This document shows positions 1 through 30,500 of a DNA stretch of 64,000 nucleotides, piece after piece. This DNA is from Pempheris klunzingeri (lineage: Eukaryota; Chordata; Actinopteri; Acropomatiformes; Pempheridae). The stretch lies in assembly GCF_042242105.1 (NCBI RefSeq), contig NC_092012.1, positions 3,581,970-3,645,969 on the forward strand, in the 5' to 3' direction. The notes beneath the pieces were generated by a model. That model saw only the letters and a program-made list of their open reading frames with translations. It did no database searches and had not been told where the DNA came from. The position numbers and the translations under genes are program-made. Position 1 is the first letter of the stretch. Each line of letters begins with the position of its first letter.

Positions 1-150
1 ATCCTAACTAAGGTGTTAGTTTGTTGACCAAGGCTGCAGTAGACCAGCATCTCCATTGTCCTTTGAGGTTAAATTACTGTTTTTTTCAATGGAGTCTGGT
101 GGCTTTGAAGGGAGCAAGGAGAAAGAGAGAACGGCATCAGTTCCCCAACA
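1..150. repeat. foldback element family, right-arm fragment at window edge
   Basis: CAATGGAGTCTGGTGGCTTT at 88-107, preceded by the arm sequence GGCTGCAGTAGACCAGCA. Confidence 0.65.
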
Positions 151-264
151 AAAAAGGCTGTGTACAGTGTACAGTGTGGAAAATATTCTGAGTATAGTGT
201 ACACTGAAACTGATATTGACTGACTATGGTTTGCTCCGTCCTCCTTTGTTCTTGATGTTTGCAG

Positions 265-2476
265 GAAGTCCTGAACATGCTGAAGGAGAGTAAGGCAGAC
301 ATCTTTGTGGACCCAGTCCTCCACACAGCCTGCGCTCTGGACCTCAAACACCACTGTGCTGCCATCACACCCGGCAGAGGACGACGTGGGTGTTTTCACA
401 TAACATATTTATACCTTTTATTTAAAGGATAACTCCAGTTTTTTTTTTTTTTTACATATTTTGGGTTTTCAATAACTGGTAGGTACAATTGGAATTGGTC
501 CAGTAGATCCCAGAAACAGGCTGTAAATGAATCCTTTGGGGGAACCACATCCGTTAAAGAACGTCCACTAAAAGTGCTTGTGTTATAGAAAGGATCCCTA
601 CTGAGACAGGTGTGTAAGATCCTTTTTTATAAACCAGAAACAACCTCCAACCTGTATCGCTCTTTTCAAAGCCACCAGACTCCATTGACAAAAACAGTAA
701 TTCTACCTCACAAAAAAAACAGGAGTTACTGGTGTAGTTGCTGTCACTTTGGTGTTTTAGCGTGTTAGTTTGGATCCAAACAAACTCTTTAAAACATCAT
801 CGTCACATGATAACAGAAACTAACTGATGGATTAAGGCAGCAGCAGACCTGTGTCACTCCTGCGTCTTGCAAAGTAAAATTACAATTTTTTACAATGGAG
901 TCTGGTGGTTTTGAGGAGAGTGATATAACGGCTATTTCTGGTTGAACAAAAAGGATCTTGCAGATTTATCTCTTCCAAATCTTTTTGTACCAACCAGTCA
1001 TTCTGAACCTGAAAGTTATTCTTTAACTCATCCAGCTTCTCTTCATGTGTTACTCGCTCTCACCTTTCAGAGATGTCGTGTCTCATGGAGGCGTTGCAGG
1101 ACAAGAGAGTTCGTCTGCAGCCTGAGTGTAAGAAAAGACTTCAAGACCGCATCGACATGTGGAGCTACGCTGCAAAGGTAAAGACCCGGAGGAGGATTTC
1201 ACCTCAGCACGGTTCCCACCGAGTCTGTCAAAGACTTGAAACATCTAATTTATGTTTTACATTTTTATTCTTTTAGATCATTACATTTCTTTAATTTGGA
1301 GGCTTCAGATTTCATCTTAAGTTTGAATTCATCTATTTTTGTCTTTGTCTTATTTTACATCTTTAATCGTCACTATTCTATTTGTATTGTAGCTCCTCCA
1401 GGTGTTTACACTTATCTATGAGTATCTGGAGCCAGAACACTAGTAGCTTAGCTTAGCTTAGCTTAGCTTAGCTTAGCATAAGCACTGGAAACAGGAGGAA
1501 AAGACAGCATGGCTTCCTCCAGAAATTAAAAATGTGAAAATAGCAAGTTGTGATTTTATAGGGACTATTTATATTTTTCTAACCCTGAAGAGAAATAATC
1601 CCAGCATGACAACACAATAGGGCTTTGTTTTAAATATCAGTATGCTAACAGGCTGATTAACAGGCAGTTATTATAGTTACTGATTATTTTCTTGATTAAT
1701 CGTTCAGTCTGTAAAACTTTAGGAAACAGTGAAAATGTCCATCACAATATCCTTTTAAGTCCAAAGTGACCAAATCAAGTCTCCATTTGTCCAACAAATA
1801 GACTCAAATCCAAAAATATTGAATTTATTATGATGTAAAACCAAGAAAAAAGCAGCAAATTTGAGAACCGGGAACCAAAATCTTGGAATTTTTGCTTGAA
1901 AATTGACTTAAACGATTAGCTCGTTTCCTCTAAATGGGACCAAAATGTACTAAATGAACATCCTGCTGTGCTGAAGACGACTGTAAACAAGCGACTGAGA
2001 CCATAAACTCACCAGGAAAATGTTCACTGAGCTGATAAATCAGGAGAGAAGTCGGCTCATTTTCTAATTGACTTCCATCCAATCAGACTTTAGTGGAGTC
2101 GCCCCCTGCTGGTCATTAGAGAGAAGGCAGGTTTAAGGCTCTTCAGCTTCGGCTTCACTTTTCAGACGTGTAAAATACGTATAGATTATTTTATACAGTC
2201 TCACTGAAGACAGACATTAAACATTGTTTATCTCAACAAACAAGACGCACAGTCCAGCACCAACAGTGAAGGAACGATAAACCTTTCTACTTACTTTCAC
2301 GCCTGCAGGTGGCGCCAGCGGAGGGCTTCTCGGACCTGGCCGTGCAGGTGATGACATCGCCCTCCAAGAACTACATCCTGTTCATGATCGCACTGAGCGT
2401 GTGCGTCCTCTTCCTGGTGGGGCTGCTGTGCGGTCGGATCACCAAGCGAGTGACGAGAGAACTGAAGGACCGGTAA
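265..2476 (+). CDS. glg1: Golgi apparatus protein 1 (GLG1), C-terminal three coding exons, 5' partial
   Basis: GLG1 (also MG-160, ESL-1, CFR-1) is a type I membrane glycoprotein of the Golgi with many cysteine-rich repeats. It binds FGFs and E-selectin. Coding exons seen are 265-385, 1071-1177 and 2309-2476 (stop TAA 2474-2476). Exon 265-385 reads EVLNMLKESKADIFVDPVLH and onward, part of the last cysteine-rich repeat. A split CAG codon joins it to MSCLMEALQDKRVRLQPECK, again matching the vertebrate protein as I recall it. The last exon holds the GFSDLAVQVMTSPSKNYIL stretch, one hydrophobic membrane segment (about 20 residues, ending VGLLCG) and a short basic cytoplasmic tail ending TRELKDR. 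Splice junctions are GT-AG and keep frame. The large N-terminal part lies left of the window. Fish often have two glg1 copies and I cannot tell which this is. Confidence 0.95.
422..1035. repeat. foldback element family, copy with both ends
   Basis: Left end TTTAAAGGATAACTCC and right end AGTTATTCTTTAA are inverted repeats. Inside, the left arm (CCACCAGACTCCATTGACAA at about 672-691) returns inverted as TTGT-less CAATGGAGTCTGGTGG near 894-909. The centre is a small palindrome (TTTGGATCCAAA near 770). It has no coding capacity and lies partly in a glg1 intron and next to exon 2. Confidence 0.8.
1440..1560 (+). repeat. GCTTA array with repeat body
   Basis: (GCTTA)6-like at 1446-1478 is followed by ATAAGCACTGGAAACAGGAG, part of the same family as 8369-8610. 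Confidence 0.55.
1930..2175 (-). repeat. second dispersed repeat family, copy 1
   Basis: It is the reverse complement of the copies at 32870-33170 and 48510-48735. Shared blocks include CCCCCTGCTGG, CAGTCGCTAG-type sequence and the block read in the other copies as TTTAGTAAATTATG. It lies in the last glg1 intron. Confidence 0.55.
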
Positions 2477-3034
2477 GACTTGGACGAGCGCTCGGACACT
2501 TCGTAAAGGGACCGACTCCTCGCACCCTTCCTCCTCCTCCTCTCTCTCCTCTTCCTCCTCCTCCTCCTCCTCTCTCAGATGCTCAGTCTGCAGCCAGCCA
2601 ACCTGCACAGTGCCAACGCCAGTGCCCACACCTGGACCTCCTCTGTTTATCGGCTGCTGCTGAATATTTGCATCAAATACAAGTCGTCCCCCTCCGACTT
2701 TCACAAAAAAAAATCCCCATTTGGGCATCTCCAAACCTCCAGAGGGGACTGATTGTCTGATCGGAAGCGTTTTCTTCATGGTGATCACACTTTTCTCCCA
2801 ACAAATCCGCTTTTTGCCGAGGATGTGGTCTGAGAGTCGGATGTGAGGTCGTCCGGCGTCTTTTAAGTTTCTAAATAAGCGCTGTTCATGATGTGACTGA
2901 GGGCTGCTGCTTCTGAGGTCTGGATTGCTTTCCACTCGTCGAGTCCTGATGCTTTTTTGTGATATTTAATGGAGACTGGAGCATGTAGAGCAACAGGACG
3001 TTATTTCTTTCTAAAGCGACTGCGGCTGCCTGAA

Positions 3035-3075
<41 letters not shown>

Positions 3076-3537
3076 GCAACTTGAAATTTGTGGGGCAAAA
3101 CTTTGGGGGTTGAATTCTGAGTTCTCTGTTCCTGTTGCTTTTGAACATTTTCTCATCAGTTGTCGAGTCCCGTCCTCTTCACTCCTGTACAGGATCACGT
3201 CCGGCCTCGCCAGGTTCGACTCTTTACATTCGGACCGGTTCAGTTCAGGCACCTCAAGATTTGGATCGTAAAAAAAAAAAAAAAAGATTCTTCAGGATGT
3301 TCTCAGCACAGTCGGTTTAGTCCCCCGATCCCCGTCCTCTGCTGCCTTTAATGAACCAACACGGTCCATCACATAACACACCAAGGCTTCATTCTCAGCT
3401 TTTAATAACTTGCCAATCAACCAATGCACAAACACGAGCAGGTTTTTATTTTGTTCTGCGAGGGATTGTTTAGTATGAGTAAGTCTGAGGTTTGCGCTGG
3501 AAGTGTTTTCATTCATTTATGTGCTGACTACAAACTG

Positions 3538-4328
3538 TTTAAGGATAACCAGTATTTTTAAAACTGGGTCGTATCTTTACATATTTTGGGTTTGAAATGA
3601 ATCAGTAGATCTCGTCAGTCAGCAGCTGAAAACAGGCTTCAACAAATTCCTTTTTGGGGCAACTTCACTCATTAAAGTAGGTCCACTAAAAGTTCTTGAG
3701 GCTCAGATTGTTACTCTAAGTGTGTGACAGCATTATGGAAAGGATCCCTGCAGAGAGAGAGACCTGGAAGATCCTTTTGGTTTAACCACAAACAGCCGTG
3801 ATGTTGCTCCCTTTAAAGCCACCAGACTCCATTGACAAAAATGGTAATTTTAGCTCGCAGAACACAGGAGTTACTAGTGTTGCTGCTGACGCCAAACAAA
3901 CACTCCGAAAACCCACCGGGGACGTCTGCGCTGCGTTCCGGCTGTGCCACGGTTTTGCTCCGTCCTCAGCGCGGTTGTAAAACCCACTAGAAGTTTTTTG
4001 TTAAGTTTTTTTTTTGTGGTGCTGTAGCCTACAGACAGTTCATGTCTGGCCTGGTGCCGCTGATTGTAAAATTATATTGATGTGGTGGTGGAAAATACAA
4101 CTGAAAGTCTAGATGTGGGCTTTTATTTTGAAAACTGAACGGAATCTCTTTGTTTTATCTGACTTCCTGCTTTGGCAGTCGCAATGCAGACGCCCCTGGT
4201 GGGTTTTAGCTTTTAAAAACACCAGAATGTCACAGAATAACAGGAGCAAACTAACAAATCAAGGCTGCAGGAGACAAAAATATGTAAAAACAAGACCCGA
4301 GTTTAAAAATACTAAAGCTATCCTTTAA
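3538..4328. repeat. foldback element family, copy in glg1 3' UTR
   Basis: It runs from TTTAAGGATAACCAG to AGCTATCCTTTAAA. The left arm is complete, including GGAAAGGATCCCTGCAG and the CCACCAGACTCC box. The centre and most of the right arm are replaced by other sequence, with the right terminus kept. Confidence 0.75.
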
Positions 4329-4563
4329 ACCTTCCACTGCGCTGCCGACCCATCGAGGATGTTTTCCCTCAGGCCTCGTTTACTCTTTGAGGCCAGTTCT
4401 AAATTGTTTTGTTTTTTTTTCCATAAGTTTACATCTACTTTAAAAGTCATATCCTGTAAACATGCAGCAGATAAACTTCAGACAGCCAAACGCTGCACGT
4501 ATCTTTACAAGTCGTTGTCGTTTTACACAGAATCTAAATAAAATGGCCTTTTCTCCTTAAATT

Positions 4564-4620
4564 AGCCTAGCTTAGCTTAGCTTAGCTTAGCTTAGCATAG
4601 AAACTGGAGGCTGGGGCCTA
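4564..4620 (+). repeat. GCTTA array
   Basis: About six GCTTA units followed by GCATAGAAACTGGAGG, same family as 1440 and 8369. Confidence 0.55.
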
Positions 4621-6060
4621 AAAAAATACACCTACAAACACCAAAGAAATGTAATACAGAAAAGGAAAAACAAGTTTCTCGTGTGTAGATCGCCTTTGAG
4701 CCCCTGAATTCTTGTGCAAAGATAATTACCTGTAAATTCAAACGTATCCGTGTGTAGAAAATGGAAATCGCTCACAAATGAATATTTTCTTCTTTGCCAA
4801 AACACCTGTGTGGGTGGACAGTGGAGGCCTTTGAATTCCCCAACAGTATAGAAACTCTCCATGTCGATCTTCAGAGGAGCTGCTAGGTGTATTTTTAACT
4901 TTCCCACCTGCGTTCCAGCCTCCGTGCTAAGATGAGTCGGTGGTGCTGATGGTGTTTTTCCACCATCGATTTGGGAGGAAAAAAAGACGACCTGTGTGTT
5001 TTAGATCAACGTTACAGCTGCTTAACTGAGAATCTGATTCAGATAATTCTGATTACTTTCCACATATGACTGCGGTCTGAAGCTTGAGCTGACTAATATA
5101 TAATAAGCAACAAACCTGAGCTGGGTCACTTCTGCCAGGCGCCGTTAAACTAACTGTACATTCAGAGGACGCTTTTTAAAGCCCCATCATGATCTAATTT
5201 CAGAGGCTTTTCCATCCAAACAACTACTGATGATGATGATGCTACTATTTATTTGAGAGAAATACATCAAATAGTAATATTGAATAAAAAGGAAAGTTAG
5301 AAGTTACCTTGTCATCACAACATTCGAGCCATAAATGTTTTTTTGTTTTTTTTTCCAGGCTGATTACTTGTAACTTTAATTGTAACTAAAGAGATGCAAA
5401 CATTATTTTGCATTGTATTTTTTTTTTTTGTTTTCAGATTAATGAATATTTCATTTTGCACTTTAACTTGATGAACGCCACATCTGCAGTGCATTGAAGT
5501 GCTTGTTGCCTTTGTTTGCTAATTGAGCCTCATTCATCTCATTCATGTGTAAAAAAAAACAAACAAAACAAAACAAAAAAAAAGATTTCTAAAAAGTAAC
5601 CACATCTTTCTTTTTAGCAAATGTTTTGCAGATTTTGGTTGTTATTTGCGGCTGATTTAAAAACAGAGCTATCAGCTATCGGACAGATGAATAATGTGCA
5701 GCACATACACGACACTTTCTGCTCATTTACAAAAGTTAATGAAATAATTTGGACGCTGAAGGATTTAGTGTCGCAAAAACGAAACGTCCTGAGCTTTTTC
5801 TAAATGACCTTTACGTTCCTGTATGTGTCTGCTGAAGTCAGATGTTGAATCGGAGCGATTGAACTGGAAATAAAGGCCGCTACCATAACCAGTTTTGTAC
5901 GTAAGTCTCAATGTGTATGAACTTTATCGATGTGCAGTTTGTTTCTTTTCAGATTATGCCATGTAATATGAAGACGTAACAGATTTATCATTGTGAGATT
6001 TGATTTTGCTGTACAGATAAAATTTGTCAATTTAATAAACCTGTCTGCAGATTTTCATAT

Positions 6061-7224
6061 CTTTGGCTCAACTCAAGTCTTTTTCAATATTCACGTCCAG
6101 CCTGTACCAAGTTTGTTTTTTTGTTTTTGTAAATACAGCAGCATAAAAACAGTCCAGACGGTACGAAACTTGTTTCTCTTGTTATATACACACAGTTTTC
6201 TGGGGTACAATCTAAGGCCTTAATTTACCCAGAATGGTCTCTTTATGTCTAAATCTCTGCTTCAAAACTCCTGAACATGATGGCAACACAAGCATGTTAA
6301 CACAAACTAACACGATGGTGAGAAAGAGGAGGTTACACATCAGTGTTTGAGGAACCGACTTCTGAGAAAATACAGATTTCACTGAAGGGAGTTTAACTAT
6401 AAAATGACGTTTCTCTCCTCAGTTGAACAGATTGTCAAATCAAAAGACACACACACACACAATGCTATGGGACATATTGTCCCTTGAAACCGACGCAGCT
6501 AAATGGAATTCAGCCATGATTTATTTCATTATTTACACCTGCTGCTTTTACTATGGAGGAGCGGCGATAACCGCTCTGAGTTACAGGAAGTGAGTTCACT
6601 TACAGTCGGCGGTCCTTTGTCCAGAGAAGTTCACCTCCTGATAACAAACAACTGCTTTCCCTCCCCCCCACCAGGTGGCACCGCTGTCATTCAGGCTTTC
6701 TGGAACGCCTCATCGGCGCCGAAACACCACCTGCTATAACACACCTGAGCACAGACTCACACACACATTACTACAAAACGTTTTACAAAACGTCAGAGGA
6801 AACATTAAAACTGATTCCTCTGGGTTTGGCTGACGGCTAAATATTTTATAACATCAATTAGCCTTCGCCTCCGTTGGCATTTAGGAGACACTACTAAGAG
6901 TTTTAACAAATTAAAAATGCTTTGTTGTTGAAATTGAGACCAAAACTCTGCCCTATAGATGCAGAAAATATCTAAAATTAAGTAAAAGTGAACTGATTTA
7001 AAGGGATATTTTCTTAAATCATCAGTGCAAAAGATAAAAAATGAATATGTACCTCATACAACTTAACTTTAACTATGAGTTTCACGATGATGCAGACACT
7101 GCTAACGTAACATTGCTTATAGAAAAATCAAATGGGACTACAAGAACTTCCCAACTCTATAATTTCTTGACATGTATGCAGGATAATACAAAAGCAGGAT
7201 GAGGACAAAAGAAAGTGTAAAACT
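6061..7224. other. intergenic gap between convergent glg1 and pacsin3
   Basis: About 1.2 kb separates the probable 3' ends of glg1 (+) and pacsin3 (-). I see no exon-like sequence, only a short CA run near 6450 and AT-rich unique-looking DNA. Confidence 0.5.
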
Positions 7225-9234
7225 TCAGACTGCAGAGAGCTCTTTATTATTGCTTCTCATTTTAGGTAGTGGACACGTTACAGTTTTGTAAAAGAAAAAG
7301 GAAGGAATCAAAAGGGAGCAGCACAGCAGCATTAGTCTATTTATCTCTCTCTTATTATTATTTGGACGTCTACACGAGTTAGCTGTAGCGATGCTCAGAT
7401 CAGCAGGACAGAGGAGGCTCCCTCACACACCAACCACAAACGTAAACATGAAAACCCAAAACCGGACACAATATTCTCGCTTATTTGAGATGTTTGAGGT
7501 GCGCGTGTGTGCTTCATGATCCCAGCACAGCAAAACAAACTAGCAACAAACCACCTTCCGCAGGTTAAACGGCCCAAATCTAACAGCAACCTACACCCTC
7601 CCTGCCTTAGTCACTCTAAACTGAAGAACGACTGCTACATTGAAAAGGAAAATAAATTAGAAAGTAAATGAATCGACTGTAAAAATGCTATTCTTTAAAA
7701 AAAAAAAGATTCAAAGAAACAAGTAGTAGCAACAGTATACAGTTTACATCGCCCATAATCAAAACCAGTTAACTTAATATAAAGATACAGCTATCATATT
7801 AAAAAAGAAAATCAAAAAGAGGAAAGAAAGTGAATTCAGTGTCACACCTAGAAATCTACAAAATAACTGAAGCATACCTGTTGTCAAGCTAAATGAGGAG
7901 GAGGAGGAGGAGGAGGAAGGTTTACAGCAAATCAAGTGCTGCCTGCACTATGAGAAGTATTAAAGTCCAGTTAACAGGAAATCTACTGGGTTTCTACCGA
8001 GATCAGACCGGAGGTCATCAGCGGCTCGTCACCCAGCGACGGCCGTGATAACTCAGTCCGACAGAAGGGCGGCGCTGTAACGTTGCTGGCCTCACTGATT
8101 AAGGCACTGACAGTCTTTCATTTATCCATATCTCCATATATCCATATCCATATATCATGCAGCAACCACCACAGCTGAGAAGAGGCAACGATGAAGAGGC
8201 GGTTCCTCTAGCGGCCAAGGCTGCACTGAAATCTACTGGAAAATGTCCCAACTTCTCTATTAAAGTTCAAAAATTGACCTTTATTCCTCCACAAGTTTAG
8301 TTCATTCTGCTTATCCTGATCAGCTGATTGTATTTAATACTTCTTTCGTATCTCACCAGCCAGCAGCCGCTTAGCTTAGCTTAGCATAAAACAGGGCTAA
8401 ACAGCTGGCCTGGCTCTGTCCACAGGTAAAGGCCACCTAGCCTAGCCTAGCCTAGCTTAGCCTAGCCTTCTCAATACTAATCTTTAGCTTCTTCCTGCCA
8501 TTTTCACATCAGAGTTTTAAGCTTTGATTGTGTGTTTCTTGTCAAAACAAACACTGGGAGTGGTATTTAATTTGAGGTCTTTATGCTAAGCTAAGCTAAC
8601 CAGCTGCCGGCTTTAGTCTCGCATGAGGAATGAGGCTGGTGTCGAACTTCTCATGGAACTGAGCAAGAAATCAAATGAGTGCATTCCCCCACTATTTCTT
8701 TAAAAAGAAAACACACTTTGGGGCGTCTTTAAACAACAGACAGACATTTCGGCCAATCACAGTCGGCCGTGGTGGTTGCTCATAGCTCCTGTCCCACCTC
8801 AGCTCCACCCAGGCTTTGTCCTCTTTGATTAAATGTTGATTGTCTGTGACTGAAAATGATGGTGGAGAGCAGAAAAACAAAAAAAATCCAGAGTTTGATG
8901 AAACGGCGGCTTCCCAAAAGTAAAAGTAGTGAACGTACTTTCTGTTCATGTTGGCAGGAGACTTCTCTTTGCTTTTTTTTTTTTTTTTTTTTTTAAACAA
9001 CAATGTCGTTGACCTCAAGCTGCGTATCACAAAAAGTGGATTTTTTCCACTGGTTGGTTTCAGAAAAACAAAAAAAAACAACAAACTCAGTCATGAGTTT
9101 TAAACAGTCAGTAACCAAAAACTGTCCGGTTTCACAGAGGGCGTGTCTACATGTCAGCACTAATAGCTTCTGATTGGTCCTGGCATCTTTAGTGTAGTTG
9201 TACCATTGGCTGGGTGACCAGAGAGGGCGGGCCA
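7225..9234 (-). other. pacsin3: pacsin3 3' UTR
   Basis: This is the sequence downstream of the pacsin3 stop on the minus strand. A minus-strand AATAAA (TTTATT at 7243-7248) is the best candidate poly(A) signal, giving a UTR of about 2 kb. It holds a GGA-type run (about 7895-7918), a fish repeat with GCTTA/GCCTA arrays (about 8369-8605) and a poly(T) tract (about 8974-8994). The end is inferred from the hexamer only. Confidence 0.45.
8369..8610. repeat. foldback repeat with GCTTA arrays
   Basis: GCTTAGCTTAGCATAAAACA at the left mirrors TTTATGCTAAGCTAAGCTAA at the right, with a CTGGCCTGGCTCTGTCCA block between. This is a second palindromic element common in fish. It lies in the pacsin3 3' UTR. 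Confidence 0.55.
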
Positions 9235-28355
<19,121 letters not shown>

Positions 28356-28402
28356 TTTGCGGTCGCCCTTACAGCACGGAATGATGGCGGCTTCAGAAAA
28401 GA
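28356..28402 (-). other. pacsin3: pacsin3 5' UTR segment of the first coding exon
   Basis: On the minus strand a polypyrimidine stretch and CAG end at 28403, so the exon carrying the ATG begins at 28402. A further leader exon upstream is therefore expected. Confidence 0.7.
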
Positions 28403-28849
28403 CTGCGGAAAGAGAGAGAAACGGTTAAATCCTTCAGCACATTCAAAAGCCAGGAACTCAGATTATGTATCAATCCAGTCACAGATCATCTCAAGAGAGG
28501 AGGACACACAAAAATCAAGAGAACTGATACTCATGAATCACATTTTTATCATAGCACCAAAGAACAGTTCAAAGGCCTTTCATGAAAACTAAAAATAAGA
28601 AAAGAATCTCAACCACACAAAGGTTGAGAAACGAAAACTGATGTGACTTTGTGTACTAAACCCAAAGTTTCCCACCACTGAGAGACTGATTTTAAAAGAG
28701 GAAAAGAGGAAAAATCAATGCAACACAGGCCGAGATATCCTGACTTTTAATCCCTAGTGTGGCTGAAGCTCCAACAGAATCAGGGTTGGTTAGTTGTCAT
28801 CAAGAATGAAATATGAAACTCAACTTTTAAGCCGGCACAGAGGAGCTGT

Positions 28850-29110
28850 GCTCTTCAAAGCCACCAGACTCCATTGACCAAAACAGGAATTTTAACTCGC
28901 AGAACACAGCTGGTCTACAGCTGCCTTGATCGGTTAGTTTGTTTGTGTTATAGTGTAACTTTGGTGTTTTCAAGAGTTAGTTCGGATCCAAACTAACTTG
29001 TGTGAACACCAAAGTCACAGGAAGAAGACCAGCAACTCCTATATTCTTTGAGGTAAAATTACAGTCTGGTGGCTTTGAAGCAAGCAGTACATCAGTTGTA
29101 TCTGCTTAAA
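28850..29110. repeat. foldback element family, inner palindrome copy
   Basis: CCACCAGACTCCATTGACC (about 28861) and AGTCTGGTGGCTTTGAAG (about 29063) flank a GTTAGTTCGGATCCAAACTA centre. Confidence 0.75.
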
Positions 29111-30279
29111 CAGTAAGTAAGGATTGATATACCGGAGTTATCCCTTAGCCAGGGGTCTTTTATGCTTATCCTAAAAGATATTTGTGAAAGAATACGTGTC
29201 CTCTGTTATGGGCATCAAACCTGTGACCTATCCAGTCTCACTGTTCCACTGCACGCAGCTCTACAGTTTCAGCCTCTGGCAAACTGCAGCTCCACGTCAG
29301 TCGACGCAAAAAGCTGATGAGTTTTCACCGCTCGCTGCCCACAGGGATGTTTTCTCCACGACGCTGCCCAACTTTCCTTCAGCGCACAACTGGCCCGTGT
29401 GTGCCCGACAAACACTGACTCCCTGTCTCACACATCCTCTCCGTTACCGAGGCAGGAATCTGTGTCAACCAGGCCTGTTCGTCCACAATGGACCTCATTC
29501 ATCAGAGAGAGGATGCTCCAACGTTTGTACAGAGTCACCTCTGACAATAAGCCGCAAAAACAAAATCATTTTTAACCGTGTTATGCCTTCCTCGTCGTGC
29601 TTGCCAAAATTGAGACTCAAACTGCCAAGACGGAAAGGAGGGACACGAAACAGCGACGCCACCTGTATTGTACCTTAAAGCTGAACAAAAGTAACGTTTA
29701 CATCCACTGTTTCTCACCAGAACGCATTAAATTCACTGGGTGTCCTTATATTCTAACAAATGTGTGAAATGCATTGCCTTCGTTTAAGTTAATTTTGATG
29801 ATTAATGCACAAAAAAAGGCTTCATGTAAGGAAATAGACTGCAGGTGAAAAATGTAACTACTAGATATCACAATGAAACTTCCCCAGTTGATTACTCACA
29901 TTATAACAATGAATTTTTTCTATTGCAAGTTTTCTGAAATGTTATGTTTAAGTATGCAAATAAGGCATTGATTGCTTGCTTGAATATGTATTAATATGTC
30001 AACATTTCCAGAAGAGAAATGTGAAAATTCGATAAAGCCAAGTTCAAAATTCAAATTTCATTTTTAGAGCCAAATTAAATTTTTTAATTTAAGGTTTTTA
30101 TATTTCTGGAAAATGGCTTTTAAAGACAAATGTAGGAGAAATCTAAGGTCGCAAACAGACAAAGTGAAGTAAAAATAACACCAAAATGTGTATTTCTGGT
30201 CTTTTCTTTCCACTAGTAGCAAAATAGCCCAAATTCTCATAACTGAGCAGTGCATTTCCACCTTCAAGGTCTGTATGAT

Positions 30280-30500
30280 ATAATAATGGTGATAATAATA
30301 AAGTTTATTTGTATAGCACTTATCAAAACCAGCATTGTAAAGTGCCAGATAACACAACAATAAACCACAGTCCTCAGTGATCAATAAGGTCAAGAATAGT
30401 TTTAGAAATAACTTAATAATTAACTTAATAATTTAATAACTTAAAGCCATAAAAATAAAAGCAAATCATAGGAAAGCCTTTCGATATAAATAAGTCTTAA
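30280..30500 (-). mobile_element. SINE/LINE-like tail
   Basis: ATAATAATAAAGTTTATTTG is followed by TATAGCACTTATCAAAACC and AAAGTGCCAGATAA, the reverse complement of a typical fish retroposon tail. Confidence 0.4.

Larger units (their letters stand above)
2477..6060 (+). other. glg1: glg1 3' UTR with several candidate poly(A) signals
   Basis: This stretch after the glg1 stop has no credible coding sequence. AATAAA hexamers on the + strand lie at 4537-4542, 5869-5874 and 6034-6039. The 5869 signal is followed by GT-rich sequence and is a good main end, and the 6034 signal is the alternative. The UTR contains a CA microsatellite (about 3039-3073), a copy of the foldback element (3538-4328) and a GCTTA array (4564-4598). 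The exact 3' end is inferred. Confidence 0.55.

Noticed and set aside
2297..2935. 212-codon minus-strand open frame over the last glg1 exon
   Set aside because: It is antisense to a well-identified coding exon and a low-complexity run, with a poly-Glu stretch from CTCCTC repeats and no family resemblance.
1446..8605. Regular GCTTA arrays as a CRISPR-like or telomeric array
   Set aside because: Units are five bases with no spacers and belong to a fish repeat whose body (CTGGAAACAGG) follows. This is a eukaryotic genome with no cas genes.
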